Below, one piece after another: positions 52,501 through 64,000 of a stretch of DNA of 64,000 nucleotides. Under the pieces are notes generated by a model. The model was not told where the DNA came from. It saw only the letters and a program-made list of their open reading frames with translations, and searched no databases. The stretch spans positions 2,137,501-2,201,500 of the forward strand of contig JAFREQ010000061.1 in assembly GCA_025331565.1 (NCBI GenBank), in the 5' to 3' direction. Each line of letters opens with the position of its first letter. Positions within the stretch are counted from its first letter, which is position 1. The position numbers and the translations under genes are program-made. The DNA comes from Holacanthus passer (taxonomy: Eukaryota; Chordata; Actinopteri; Pomacanthidae).

Positions 52501-54975
52501 TTTCTTGTGCTTTTTCTTCTTCACCTCCCGTGTCTTCTCCTTTACTGTACTTTTACCTCCATCCTCTTCCTTCTCTTCCTTTTTGGCACTTCCATGTTTC
52601 TTTTTTCTCTTGGCATTTCTTTCTTCAGCTTCTTCCTCCTCCTGCTCCATTTGTCTTGTTTTTTCATTTTTGATGTTCTTCTTTGCTTTTGCCACCTTGC
52701 CACTTCTCTTTTTGGCCTGTCCCTCCTCGTCCCTCTCTCTTCCTTCTGCCTCGTGATCGTTCTTCGCTCTCCGTCTCCGGCCTCTTTCTCTTTTCTCAGA
52801 CCTGGTTTGTAATTCCTCTTCTCTTTCTCCTTCTTTTTTCCTCACATTCCTCCTCTTCCTTTTCTCTCTATCACCATGTCTTCTTCTTCCTCTGTGTCTC
52901 TCCCTCTCATGTTCCTCTTGGCAAACTTCATCCTCGTCACCTGTAGTAAAAACATAAATGCTGTGTTTATTCAGTGTTGCAATAAGCATCAACACGATGC
53001 ACAAATTATTTACCATAGTATAATACAATAATCACCAATTCACCAAAAACATGATCACTTCACAACAATAGGAACCTTTAGTGATTCATGTGACAACATA
53101 AGAACCCACTCACCTGCAAGTTCCAGTCCAATGTCAACTGTGGAAGAGACATCATTTCAGAAGGAAGGTCAATATTTTTCAGGTTGTACGTCTTAGAAGG
53201 TCAGGTTGAAGTAGTTTATTATTTTACACTGTTACAACTTCTCATTTCTACCTTTCTTAATTTACACCAACATTATGGTTAGGGACAATTGTTCATTGTC
53301 AGCTTGACCTTTAAATTCAATCAGTTGTAATATTATCAAGTAATGTGAAACCGTAACATAACTATGACGTAGCTTTTACTGACATGTATACAGACACACT
53401 CAGATAACATCAGTGATGTTTAATGGCTCATTAAACATCCACAGCTGCAGCACAGACTGTGGCAGGGAGCGACTGAGGTGGACGCTTCATCATAGTCATG
53501 GTTTGCACTGTTTCATGATGAAGAAAAGGTCCGTGTGACTCATCTGAGACACGTAACAAGACACCAGCCTCCAACATGTGACCTTCTTCAAATAAGAAAA
53601 AATAAGGCTTTTGTCTTGTCTTGTTTATCTACATGTAATGCATGCTGGGAGGAATATCATAAAATCTTAAAACGACCATTTATTCAATAACCGATAATGA
53701 GATTTCACTGTGCAGAGAAGTTTGTTATAAAGTGAACTTGCAGAAAACGACAAAAAGTACACAAGACTTTCTCACTTTGTAATGACTAACAGCTAAAGGT
53801 TAAAGGTTATCAGGACTCACACACTTTTGTTCAAGCAAGAGGCTTTCAGCTTTTTATATAAATACTGAAAATTTATATTTCAAAGTCCAAGCAACTTGTA
53901 ATCCTCGTAAAGAATATGAATTGGGACTTTTAGTGTTGTGGCTAAATTTCTTTCTGAAAACATGCGATGATATGAAATATTTCTGTAATACACTTTTGTC
54001 TCCTCTTTTACTAATTCCAGCTTTAATTGTTTGTGGCCTCATGTTTTAGAAGATAACATATATATAATCCCTCTATGACATAACCAACTGGCTTCTCCTC
54101 TGATGACCTCAGCTTTATAAGTCACGTCCATTTTTCTTTTTCTTTTCTTAAATCCGACACTGACCCCTTTCACCGGTCGAGCTTAGCCGACCTTATTGTG
54201 TACCTGGCGATATTGTCCTGCGGTAAAGGGGGATAAAGAGGAAAACAAAGAGGACCACTGACAAATTGAACAGATATTTATGTAGTCGGCCCTTTGATGT
54301 GTGTCCTTAGTGTAACCGGAGTGGCCAGCACACGGGTCATTACGGCCGTGTGCAGCAGAGGGGCACAAAAGAGACAAACAATGGCCTAATGAAGGGAGAC
54401 GGGGTGGCTAAGCCCACAAGGACGGGGAGACAGCCGAGGACCAGAGGCCAGATCCCAAATACGCAGCTGAGCGACTAGGATGCAAGAAAGTAGTGAATAA
54501 ATGTGTCCGAGGTGAAGTCGATCGATGGCCTTTTATTGATGATTGAAACAGAAATACAGTAAAAACAGCTGTGATGTTTTTACTTGTCTGTTCTGTTCAT
54601 AACACTTAAGGCCTTTAAACTCAATAAATATGGACGTTTCTGTCCTCAAATAGGTTCAAATCAGTCGTCACAGGTATATCATAATCACGCTATAAAAACA
54701 AAGACCAAAGGTAGTTTCATTAAATAGAAAATCAGCAATAATTTCTGCTATTGAACATGTTGATATAAATTGAAAACAAGAGAGATAATAACAGTAGATA
54801 AAAAGGCAAATCTATCAGACTTTTATCTCCACAGGAAAAAAGAATGAACGTCCTCGTCAACAAAACTCCTGCGTCATACAATGTCAAAACCAGAGTAGCA
54901 GTTTGATCATGTAAATATAAAGATGTCGATGGTCTTACTGTCATTCTCACAGGTGATCAGACTGTCTCGAGGCAT
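46572..54975 (-). CDS. tmc1: tmc1, transmembrane channel-like protein 1 (20 coding exons, about 963 aa; first exon tentative)
   Basis: Hair-cell mechanotransduction channel subunit. Exons (minus): 54975-54939 (tentative), 53137-53114, 52940-52487, 52382-52194, 52104-52014, 51699-51618, 51446-51340, 51225-51127, 50993-50851, 50771-50627, 50530-50336, 50199-50020, 49937-49785, 48826-48698, 48576-48509, 48351-48112, 48030-47905, 47774-47696, 47221-47098, 46798-46572. The first (MPRDSLITCEND) was chosen because its donor phase fits and total length becomes 2892 nt, a whole frame; it could be wrong. A long Lys/Arg/Glu tail precedes RESQRFVEKYEGALGKG. TMC1-specific marks: SEEASAMDFAVLWDF, NEVNMVMSLLGMFCP, VSENSTGPP, ADVPRGPCWETMVGQ and QNEENKKKNKRA near the C-terminus. 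The pore aspartate (IGDFLRA) is kept. One intron starts GCAAGT (51617). The last exon follows a tandem CAGCAG acceptor. Confidence 0.9.
48960..49590 (+). mobile_element. Decayed non-LTR retrotransposon (L2/CR1-like LINE) reverse-transcriptase fragment
   Basis: Inside a tmc1 intron, opposite to tmc1. In-frame blocks at 49076-49159 (DDCASVFTNKVTAISGQF) and 49468-49554 (RSARRNAQSSVLILLDLS, then PLFDPMNHQIL) match the fish LINE core ending in LLDLSAAFDTVNH. Stops and frameshifts lie between, so it is dead. The class is from memory of the reverse-transcriptase motif. Confidence 0.7.
49050..49071 (+). repeat. (CT)n microsatellite inside the LINE relic
   Basis: About 10 CT units separating the first and second recognisable parts of the LINE fragment. 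Confidence 0.85.
49617..49636 (-). repeat. Short interstitial telomere-type repeat (CCCTAA)n
   Basis: CCTAACCCTAACCCTAACCC, about 3.3 units of the vertebrate telomere repeat, a few tens of bases after the LINE remnant inside a tmc1 intron. Confidence 0.8.
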
Positions 54976-57900
54976 CTTCCTCTCATGGTCCTGTGCCCCC
55001 CTAAAGCAGTCGCCCCAGCATCCAGTGGATCCAGTGGTGGAAATGAAGCTGCAGGGTTTCAGTGGTCTCTCTCCTTCTGCATCTTTTCAGGGAGGGATGC
55101 AGCTTTATCCAAGCCCGCACATCGCCATGGGAATGAGGAGTGTGTGTTTGCATGTGTGTGTGTGGCTGGTACATGATGAGCAACTCGCATGAGAAGTTTA
55201 CTTTTTCCTCGCCACCCATCGACCCGAAACAGGGACAATGACAGCATGGAAACCCTAGAGCCACGCAATTTCACTAGTGATCAATTATTCAAAACAGTTA
55301 TGACTGCCTTTATGCAGCTGTGTCTGTGTTTGTGGATGTATTCGAGATATGTGTGTGAAAAAGAAAAACATGAGGGTTATGAGAGCAGCAGGCCTTCATG
55401 AGGGTCAGGACTGTTTTCACTGGCTCATAACAGATGACTCGACTGTTTGGGTTCACTAAGAAGTGAAATTCAAAAATCACATTCACCTCATATTACTGAA
55501 TGTCCTCTTGTGTTTCTTCCTAATTTTGTTTATTCACATATCCATCAGTCAGTTCTGGCTGTGTTCCCACACACTGACCCTCGACACACACAGAGACTAA
55601 AAGCTGCAAAAGTTAACACATGTAAAGCATCGGTAGAGAAGTAAATAAAATGAGAGCCTAACACTGATCCCTGATCAACTACTTCTTTAAATTCTCTTTT
55701 CATTTATCTTATTTGTTTGAATATGTGTCTCACAGGTTTGTGTAAAAATATAGCATCAGTCGGCCTGTTAGCTGGGTTCTTATTCTCAAAGTAATTATTA
55801 ATGTGTGAGTTTGTTTCTGAACACAGAATCACGGTGTCTTTATCCTCTGAAGCTAAAATAAAGGCCACTGCTGACATTTGACAGCGTGTTGGCTTTTGAT
55901 CCCGGCTGGTGAAGAATATGAAATAGTTTGCAGATATTGTCTCAGCCTTGTGTGTCTGGGTTGGTTAATCTAATTCAGCCATCTGGCACATCTGAATGTG
56001 GGATGAGAAGCCTGTGTGTGCAGAACAAACCATATGAAAGAGTGAAACATCAGTTAATGTAGACTGATAATTCTGGAAATTCTCACTTTAAAAAATCACA
56101 TGTGAGCATATTATCATATTGATGCAAATATAAAATGAAGCAAACGTGCTTTTCATCACAATAAGAGAGATTCAGAGGTGAGTTCTAAGTCAATGAAACT
56201 GTAGGGGGCGATGTTGGTCTGTACCAATATGTAGGAAGAGACACTTGTGCCTTGATAGAGAGAGTAGAGAGAGGATTATTTTTATCTTTAACTGACTGGT
56301 TTTCTGCATGTGTGTCTGCGTGTGTTCGTACATGCACGTGTGGAAAAGGCCCAAAGTGTCGCAGTCACGTACGTTTGTGTACATGTTCATCAGCTCATGT
56401 GTGATACAGGAGCAATGAGAGTAGGAAAAGATATCAGTTTCCTCCAGCTAAACTTAGCTGCAGCTCAGAGGGAGTCACTGAACGGAGAGGTCAGAGAGGT
56501 CGTCAGGGCCACTTGAGCAGAGACTGGCATCAAAACAAACTGCAAGACGCATCTGACTGGAAATGGATACATCACTGCAGTACAGCAAAGGGAATAAATC
56601 ACAGGCTCCCAAACTGTAAAGGGTCCATGATTTATAATGCATAATGTTGGTCCATGCAAATAAAGAAGAACGACAGAAACTAATTCTGTTAGGAATTTTG
56701 TTTGTTCCAGTTACTCAGGATCAGTCTTCGTTTTGAATCATATACTGAATATAATGTGCAAAGAACTGACATATGCTTACTGGATTAAAATAACTTTCTT
56801 TGTGGAGAGGGAAAAAAAGACATCATGAAATCTAATCAAAGGTTCATATGTGTCTGCATGTGTTTTGTTCCAGTCTGTTCTGAGCGTACCTGTATTTGAG
56901 AGCAGGAACTGATCAGAGTGTGTTGCTGCACATGCACAGTCTGTCTTTGCTGTTTTCTTGTTCAGCGAAACACTAAAATCTTTTGTAACCATCGGTGTGC
57001 AGGCATTAGACGGTGATTCATCTCAGAGTTGGCGTGGTTAAAGGCTGCAAAGGGGCCTGCGTGCACTGTATGAGTCAAACAGCAGCTCTGTGACAGATGA
57101 TCGGTCTGTCACCGAGCTCCCTGCCCCCTGATTCAGGTTAGAGAGGCAGGAAAAACAACACAGGCTCAGAGGAAGCCTGTGGACTGAGGGCTGAAGGCAT
57201 TGTACTGTTCCTCGCTAAATATAAATAGTTGATAGAAAAGGGTTTTGGATTATCATGAGCAACAATCTACAAAGTGGAGGAAATTTCAAATCAAAGTTTG
57301 CTTTGCTACCGGTCAGATTCTGATAAAACTCTACCTTTTATGTGCTATTTCCTTTAGTGCTCCGTAACAGCCAAATGCACAAACACTGCCTGCCTGTCTT
57401 TCTCTGCTGATAACGATCAAGCCGTGAACTTTGTATGGCAATAAAGTCTCGTCAGCTCCACGACTGTTGACACTAAATGTAAAGCAGCAGGGAGTCGCGG
57501 CCCTGAGGGCAAAACTTGGCTGTTTTTGTCAGAGAGAGGAGGGCGCTGAGAGGGGAGTGCAGGTTAATCAGGTGTGACTCACACTATAAACACATTTTCG
57601 CCAAAGGGATTCGAAGTGAGCATACAGACGCTTGTCATTAAAGACGTCTGAAGCTCTCAGTATCATGTGTAGTTTCAATGTGATATAAGTTGTTTACCTG
57701 GAAGACTGTCGGGGATGATTGATTGCTTCTGAGCAGAGACTTGTTTTTCTATAGAGAGACTATAAAAAACAGACTGCTTTGAATATTGCTGTTGGAATTT
57801 CATCCTAGTTCAATACCAAGTCATTACAACATCCATAGAAGGAATATTATTCCATCAAAAACCCACAACCCACTTTGAACCTTAGCCCTTGCCCAGCTGG

Positions 57901-59420
57901 ATCTCCCCCTCCCTTGTTTTCTTCTCTACATTCCTTCTTCCTGTTTCGGGTTGTTTCTGCAGAGAAGAACTGACTGTTGTCCCAGTATGGAAGTAGAGGA
58001 AGAGAGAAAACTTTTTTCAGGAAGGAAATTTCAGGCCTAAATTTATCTAGAGCAGGAGAGAAATGAGGGAGAGAGATGGCTTGCATGGACGGAAGAGGAG
58101 GAAGTGTGTTGCTCAGTTTGGTAGACCATGTTCATGGCAGAGCAGATTGACAGAGTCGTGTGAGTGAGAGAGACAGAAAAAGGGAGCATGGTAAGTATGC
58201 GTGAGTAAAACAGCGTCATCAAGCAAAGAGGTGGATCCTGTCAGACTGGGGGTGTTGTTAGAGGCGGGACTTGGCCGCTGCAATTGACAGATTAAAGCGT
58301 CGGAGGCGTGGTTTGTCCTTGCAGACAGAGAAGCACGTGGCCAGGCCCGTCTGCACGAGGGAGCAGCAACAAAGACCAGCCAGTCTGGGGACCAGAACAG
58401 AACACAGGACATCTGCTGCACACACATGCACACACACACACCTCTCTCTTTCACACACACACACACACGCGTGTACTCACATGCAGGGGTTCACATTTGT
58501 TCAGCGCACGCAGGCATGCAGTTGTACATACAGTCTCATATATCAGCTGCAAAGGACAAACCCACACGGAGCAGCATGTAAATGGAAACTAATGGCAACA
58601 TGGACACATTGTTCTGTGCATATATGAACCACCTTTATGCAGCTTTCCACATGAACAACACTTACACACGCCCACACACACACCATGTTATTCCAGCAAT
58701 CATCCAGATATCCATGTACGGTTCGGTTTGTGCGTGAGAGGAGGAAGGAAGAAGCAGAGGGTTTGGACTGTGTGTGACAGAATGTGTGCTGGGAAAGTTC
58801 GGGGGGGGACTCCTCCCTGGTCAGAAATAACAAGAAACACATTCATGAGAGATGCAGAGGAGTTGTTTCGCAGCACCAGTGAGGGACTGAATGGTCAGTA
58901 GGTGCTGAATCAGCAGATCACACTCATTCACTCGTTCTCTCTCTTGCTTTATATCTCTTTAGAGATTATCTCATAGTTTGCCTCTTGACACTTTTGCACA
59001 TATGTGACCCCAGTGTGTTCTGCCTCACGTTTCCTCCAGCGTTTCAACTAATGTCTCAACAATTACAGCAACAAAATGGGACTAAAAGTATGAAGGATTT
59101 ACAACAAAGCTGCCCCTGATCTCTCCAGAATCATAAAGACAGACACCCTCTGTTCATGAAGTGTTTCTCTTTGCTTACATTAACAGACACACACATACAT
59201 ACACACCGTCGCCCCCCTCATGAGGGGCTGCACATGAAGTTGAATGTGGACAGAGGAGGGTGGGGGATCAAGTTTTGTAGCAATGGTTTTAGTCAGCCTC
59301 AGTGCAGAGCTTATCAAACCCCGCACACAGCTTATGTAAATGGATAAGCTGCCATTTCCACCACGAGCCCCTTTATCAACAGTGTCTCACCACACCGACG
59401 CCAGACTCAGGCAAGCTGTG

Positions 59421-59476
<56 letters not shown>
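59421..59476 (+). repeat. (TG)n microsatellite, about 27 units
   Basis: Longest TG tract in the window. A (CA)n tract follows at about 59545-59588, so the two form a potential imperfect inverted repeat some 70 nt apart. Confidence 0.95.
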
Positions 59477-59478
<2 letters not shown>

Positions 59479-59554
59479 CCAATATCTGCCTAGTAACTAC
59501 AGACAGGCTGTTCCAGATTCACATAAGTAATCCTCACACCCTCACGCACACACA

Positions 59555-59589
<35 letters not shown>

Positions 59590-61118
59590 TCAGACACTTA
59601 CACAGGACAAAAAACAAATTGTATGCATCCGTTGTCATGGAGATATTGTCACTTTCAGCTGCTCACGTGTGCACGTCATGGTCCTGGAAAAATAACTATT
59701 AGCCCCCCCACCCTTCAGTGCATCCACCAGCACCATTGAATCTAACCACCCACACACACTCAGCGGTACCAAAACCTACAAACACACACAAGCTATGACA
59801 GCGAGGGGGATGGGTAATGATACGCGACACCTCCCACTCTCTCCTCAGCTGCCCCCCTCCCCTCGCTGAAACCCATGAACCTTCACATACTAAACAGACA
59901 TACATACACATGCTCTTTCTTTTCTGCCTCTGCGTTAACACAACACTCACACACAAAGAGCTCAGTGTAAAACACAGACCAGATTTGGCCTCGCCTTCCC
60001 CCTACCTGCCTCTTTACTCACATATGAAAAGCTTATGTCTGTACAATCAGGGGACCGTACGACTACTACTGTGTCTGATACATGGACGACAATTTGCATA
60101 AAAATGCCACATGATGAGTTTTCACTAGCACTATTCACAGTTGACTAACCAACCATGAGCCTGACTTTAAATCAAAGAACTCAACTGGCTTTCAGTAGTT
60201 GTTGATATTTCACCCCTTCGCCATGATGCCATTATTTGATTACACAGTCATTTAAATTAGAGAATAATGCTCCTGTTTTTATGAGGACCCTCCCCTGACA
60301 TGCCGGTTGTAAATGTTATGCAAATGAACTCGCTGTCATCAAAGCAGGTCTTTTGTGAAAAGCCTAGAAATGAGAGCAGGAGACATCATTAACGTCACGT
60401 GATCTCAAATAAATTATTGAAAATTACAAGTGTGAATGTGCTGCTCAAGCCCTTGTGATAATAATGACTCCTCTTCGTTTTCTTTCATTCACTCCACACG
60501 GTTAACAAAGAACTACTGTAGAGCCTGTGAATTACTCAGATAACCGCTGGCCAGCCTACAGCTTTCATAGTGACTCAGATAATCACCAACTGGCTTTTAG
60601 TTATCAGAGATTAACAGTCTGACTAAAGATGATCAGAGCTTGTTGATCAGTTGCCAGGTCTCATCAACTCTCTTAACTGTTTGTGAGGGGAGAGATAAAA
60701 CTTTTTGAATGTGTCATTAATATGGGAATCAGGTCACATTCACAAGCATCTTTCTTAAAAATAAATGAATTAAAAGACAAAGAAATATATAAATTAATAA
60801 GAATTTGTGAGACCTGATGAATGGAGCATAGTATACAAAGGCTAATACTTATAAATGAGATAGATGAACATCTGCACCGTGAACAACATATTTATGCAAA
60901 CTATGTATTCATGTTGAAGTGACAAACTTAGACTTATAGATAATTAAATGATATATAATTTGGACAAATCCATTAGAAAATACTGATTCAAAAGAAACGT
61001 TCCATGTTTCAGGCTGTGAAATAAAGAGATCAACAAAATGTCCTCTGTTCATTTTAGTTTGTTACAAGGACAACATGAAACCAAGTAATGATGAAACCAG
61101 TCTTATCTGTGTAAGTAA

Positions 61119-61121
<3 letters not shown>

Positions 61122-61171
<50 letters not shown>
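61122..61171 (+). repeat. (TG)n microsatellite, about 24 units
   Basis: Uninterrupted TG tract. A (CA)n tract of about 18 units follows at 61379-61417. Confidence 0.95.
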
Positions 61172-61173
<2 letters not shown>

Positions 61174-61379
61174 TGTATTCCCCTTCAGAAAGCTCGGGGA
61201 AGATCAGCAGCAGCACCTATTTTTACTTTCACTTGGCGACACCCTTTTCCAGTTTCATAAATGAATTCTGGTTCAAACTGGAGCAAACAGACTGTAGTAG
61301 CCAATGGCTTCCAGACTGTACTCGCCTTCTCGGTTTCCACGAATACGCTCACTGATATATGACAGCGTGTTCCCTCAAA

Positions 61380-61419
<40 letters not shown>

Positions 61420-62239
61420 CCCCACAAGTGTTTGTTTTCTGCCCAGCGTGGCCCGAATCGCCTGGGGATGTGTGTGACGTTATACTGACAAGGTGGGGGG
61501 GGGGATACGCTGGGACTTGTTGGACCTGCAGGGCAAACTACACAGCACACATGACACACTGCAAGTGAGCGGAAGGAACATGTTTTCATATTTCACAAAA
61601 ACATGAGCAGTAGACGATATGTGGTAATAAGCAGGCTGAAGTAAAAACCTGATAAAACAAGAGAGTGAGTGAGTGGTTTGAAGTCAGAAGTTCAGCGACT
61701 GTTCAGCCATGTCACAATACTGAATGTCATCAGTATCATGATCTGAGTCTCTCTAGAAATAAACATACCATCAGGGCCGGAGCCAAGATTTTAGAAATAC
61801 TGAGGCCAAGTGTCCAACGACTCCAGTTATGTTTTTGATCAGCCACCAAAACCAGTCATTTTTTATATATTCATTTAACTGTTAAAATAGAGATTCTGCT
61901 AAAAGTGTCTCTTGCGAAATCCTTTAACTCTAACATGTGTTTTTGGTCCTAAATACTTGGATATAAGAATGTGAACTCTAGAGCTCACATGTATAATTTG
62001 TGTGTAACTGTAAGCTCCTTCTCAGGTTGTTTGAAAGCCCCAAATTCCCTGAAACAATACTCAGTGACGTGACTGAAGAATCCTCAGTGTCGCCTGCAGC
62101 CTGTTTACCAACTGACACGAGTGACCCACATGAATTTCACAACTCTTTTCCAGCAGATGTGCATCCTGAGAAGAGCTCTTGGTGTTGTTCAGCTCTTATC
62201 TTTTGTAACCTCCCACAAGACATGTTTACACTCTCAACT

Positions 62240-62240
<1 letters not shown>

Positions 62241-62270
<30 letters not shown>
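62241..62270 (+). repeat. (TG)n microsatellites
   Basis: TG tract here, with further tracts at 62372-62394 and 63630-63652. Confidence 0.9.
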
Positions 62271-62412
62271 CCATGTAGTGCTCATGTTGTGGAGACATAC
62301 ATCTGTTTACAGTCACATTGTGAGGTGCTCAAGTGCTCAAAACATAAATCAGAAAATTTGGAAACACGACTCTGTGTGTGTGTGTGTGTGTGTGCTTTTG
62401 TGCATCTATGTT

Positions 62413-62640
62413 TGTGAGGACCAATGTCAGTTAATAGACTTTTGAATTGAGGACATTTTTCCAAAGTGAAGACATTTTAGCCGGGTCTCATGTGGGCCAG
62501 ATCTCCAAATGAGATCTGTTGTTTTGGGATTAGGGTTAGAATTATGTTTGGTGTCAGTTTGGATGAGGATTGGGTTTGGGGGTTGGGGATGTAGTTGTGA
62601 TAGCTAAGGTTAAGATTAAGGGCTAAATAATGGATTGTGT
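62413..62640 (+). repeat. Dispersed fish repeat with GTGAGGAC / GGTTAGG character
   Basis: TTGTGAGGACCAATGTC, ATTTTTCCAAAGTGAAGACA and GATTAGGGTTAGAATTATG, followed by GTT-rich sequence, is a well-known type of dispersed teleost repeat (AGTGAGGACATTTTGG words, then GGTTAGGGTTAG). The copy is diverged. Boundaries approximate. Confidence 0.55.
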
Positions 62641-62642
62641 AA

Positions 62643-62963
62643 ATGAGAATCCTCACTAAGGGTGGGTCAATGTGCCTGAAGTCATCAGTATCAACTGGGG
62701 CCAGACTGGAAGCAGCTCAGGCAAGAGAAGAAGCACAAGCTGCTAAAGTTAGAGCAGCATTTGTGCAGAAAGGACTTAAATTAGAAAAGGCTCGCCTCGA
62801 AGCAACTCTTGATGTACTTCAACCACAGAGGGAAGCTCAGAAGGCTCAGAAGTTTAACATGGCAGAAAAAAAACGTGATGCTTTACCTTTGCAAACAAGC
62901 CCAATGAAGAAGGTTAGTGCATATAAAACTCTGCACTCCAACGATGAGCCAGCTGCAAAATGA
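62643..62963 (+). mobile_element. Possible decayed retroelement gag fragment (BEL/Pao-like alanine/glutamate-rich helix)
   Basis: A 106-codon open stretch whose middle reads ARLEAAQAREEAQAAKVRAAF, then EKARLEATLDVLQPQREAQK. Such Ala/Glu/Lys helices with KAKLEATLxxLxxQREA are typical of the N-terminal part of BEL/Pao-type gag genes in fish. It lacks a convincing start context and the downstream protease/RT is not found, so it would be an isolated relic. A non-repeat gene fragment is possible. Confidence 0.35.
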
Positions 62964-63804
62964 CAGATATGCCTGTGCTGCACATTGGTGTCACAGCTTC
63001 ACAGCAGCTATGGAAAGAACTTATTCTAGTGGAGAGGCATATTGTGGCTTCTTACCACCAGGGAAAGCTAAGGCAACAATTAAGAATGAAGATACAGGTA
63101 AAAAAAACAACACTGATATTTATCTGATGAACCACGTCCTCAAGAGATACACAATCAATGAATCAATTTTAATTAACTGAATCATGGAGCAGCAGTGGCA
63201 TTGAGTGGGACAAGCCACCACCAGAGGTAGACAAGGCTCTTCTGCTCGCTTGCCTGTCAATAAGAGCATGTCGAGGTCATCAGGGCCTCTGCAGATTCTT
63301 TTCAGTTTCTATCACTATCCAGCCTCCATTTTCTGGCCTTCTGAGTAATGTTACCTGTTCAAACACAACACCCCCACACTTGGTCTGGAGGAAGAGGAAG
63401 AGTTTAGCCTCAGCCTCAACCTCACAGATTGTGCATACGATAGTACAATAACAATTTTTAATTACAAAAGAAGTATTGGTATCAGTATCAATATCTGTGA
63501 TCCTGGCCCTGATATTACTTAGTATGACTTTGAAACCACCATCAGTTTGTGGTGTCAACCATACTGCTTAGCTATTGTTTGTTGTTGCCTCCCAGAAAAC
63601 ATATTTACACTCTCAGTGTCAAAACAACTGTGTGTGTGTGTGTGTGTGTGTGAGTGTTCTCATAACAAACTGGCTTGTGCATCTTCCAAGTTATAAATCT
63701 CCACTTGTTTTGTTCCCCTGACAGATATAATCATATTAGGTGGCAGGAGGCTGTTTTACTAACACATCTTGTTCAAAGAGGAATTCCCAGGAGATCGCAA
63801 TTTC

Positions 63805-64000
63805 AATTCAGTTCAGTTTTATTTATATAGTGCAACATAACAGCAGAAGTTATTTCAGGGCACTTTTCATTTAAAGCAGGGCTGGATCGTGCTCTATGTT
63901 ATGTTATTTACAGAGACTCAGCAGACTCAAACAGAACCAGGAGAGAGAGAGATGTGGGGCAGGAGAAGATGCCCCCAGTACCTGCAGTAGTACAATGCAA
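63805..64000 (+). repeat. Dispersed teleost repeat with TTTTATTTATATAG core, running off the right edge
   Basis: CAATTCAGTTCAGTTTTATT, TATATAGTGCAACATAACAG, then CAGGGCACTTTTCATTTAAA and ATTTACAGAGACTCAGCAGA follow the pattern of a repeat very abundant in acanthomorph fishes. The family name is not asserted. Confidence 0.6.

Larger units (their letters stand above)
54976..62400. other. Gene-poor region right of tmc1
   Basis: No exon that I can support. Open stretches here are driven by CA/TG repeats or lack splice signals. The stretches 54100-54480 (upstream of the second tmc1 exon) and 60280-60680 are repeat-poor; the latter has an octamer ATGCAAAT at 60319-60326 and a CACGTG E-box at 60397-60402, and they are candidates for regulatory elements only. 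Microsatellites are listed separately. Confidence 0.35.

Noticed and set aside
53811..53865. TATATAAAAAG on the minus strand near 53856 followed by GTGAGT, as a tmc1 promoter plus exon
   Set aside because: The interval between would give only a few tens of bases without an ATG, and the frame-compatible start exon at 54975 lies further upstream.
54923..55192. Plus-strand 89-codon open frame
   Set aside because: No recognised domain; overlaps the tentative tmc1 start exon on the other strand and ends in TG repeats.
59421..59588. TG tract followed by CA tract as a CRISPR-like or structured RNA element
   Set aside because: Simple dinucleotide repeats; no direct repeat/spacer structure anywhere in the window, and the organism is a vertebrate.
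59340..59702. 120-codon frame containing Val-Cys and His-Thr runs
   Set aside because: Translation of (TG)n and (CA)n microsatellites.

Overview
The window is nuclear DNA from a ray-finned fish, most likely an acanthomorph (spiny-rayed) teleost. Genes are split into many small exons with GT/AG junctions. (CA)n/(TG)n microsatellites are abundant. Several scattered repeats are of kinds common in percomorph genomes: a GTACTTAAGTA-rich element, a MITE with TTGGGACGCTGTGTAAAA ends, and a repeat with an ATTTATATAG core. No bacterial, organellar or viral segment was recognised. Exon models below were built by hand from reading frame, splice signals and remembered family alignments; nothing was searched.

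Layout, left to right. 0.9-1.6 kb (-): first coding exon of mfsd3; the rest lies off the left edge. 3.7-6.8 kb (-): complete anxa1 (annexin A1) with a TATA promoter near 7.57 kb. 10.1-18.2 kb (+): a minus-end-type (kinesin-14) kinesin whose neck and motor resemble plant KCBP, carrying an apparent 1-base deletion in a coiled-coil exon. 21.4-26.2 kb (-): complete cyp1d1. 28.6-34.9 kb (+): an aldh1a1-type retinaldehyde dehydrogenase gene with TATA promoter, in which one expected 62-nt coding exon is absent apart from a short relic. 35.7-43.8 kb (-): a tmc2-like mechanotransduction-channel gene. 46.6-55.0 kb (-): tmc1. 55-64 kb: gene-poor DNA rich in microsatellites and transposon debris.

The order anxa1 - cyp1d1 - aldh1a1 - tmc1 is that of human 9q21.13 (ANXA1, the CYP1D1 pseudogene region, ALDH1A1, TMC1; human order from memory), so this is a conserved vertebrate block. 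mfsd3, the kinesin and a second tmc gene sit beside or within it. The genes do not form a pathway: annexin A1 is a Ca2+/phospholipid-binding protein, CYP1D1 a microsomal monooxygenase, ALDH1A1 a cytosolic retinal oxidase, and TMC1/2 are hair-cell channel subunits.

Most notable: (i) an aldh1a1-type gene in a lineage usually described as lacking it, apparently caught in the act of being lost through decay of a single exon; (ii) a KCBP-like kinesin in a vertebrate; (iii) a head-to-tail tmc2-like/tmc1 pair with GC-AG introns and signs of sequence exchange.
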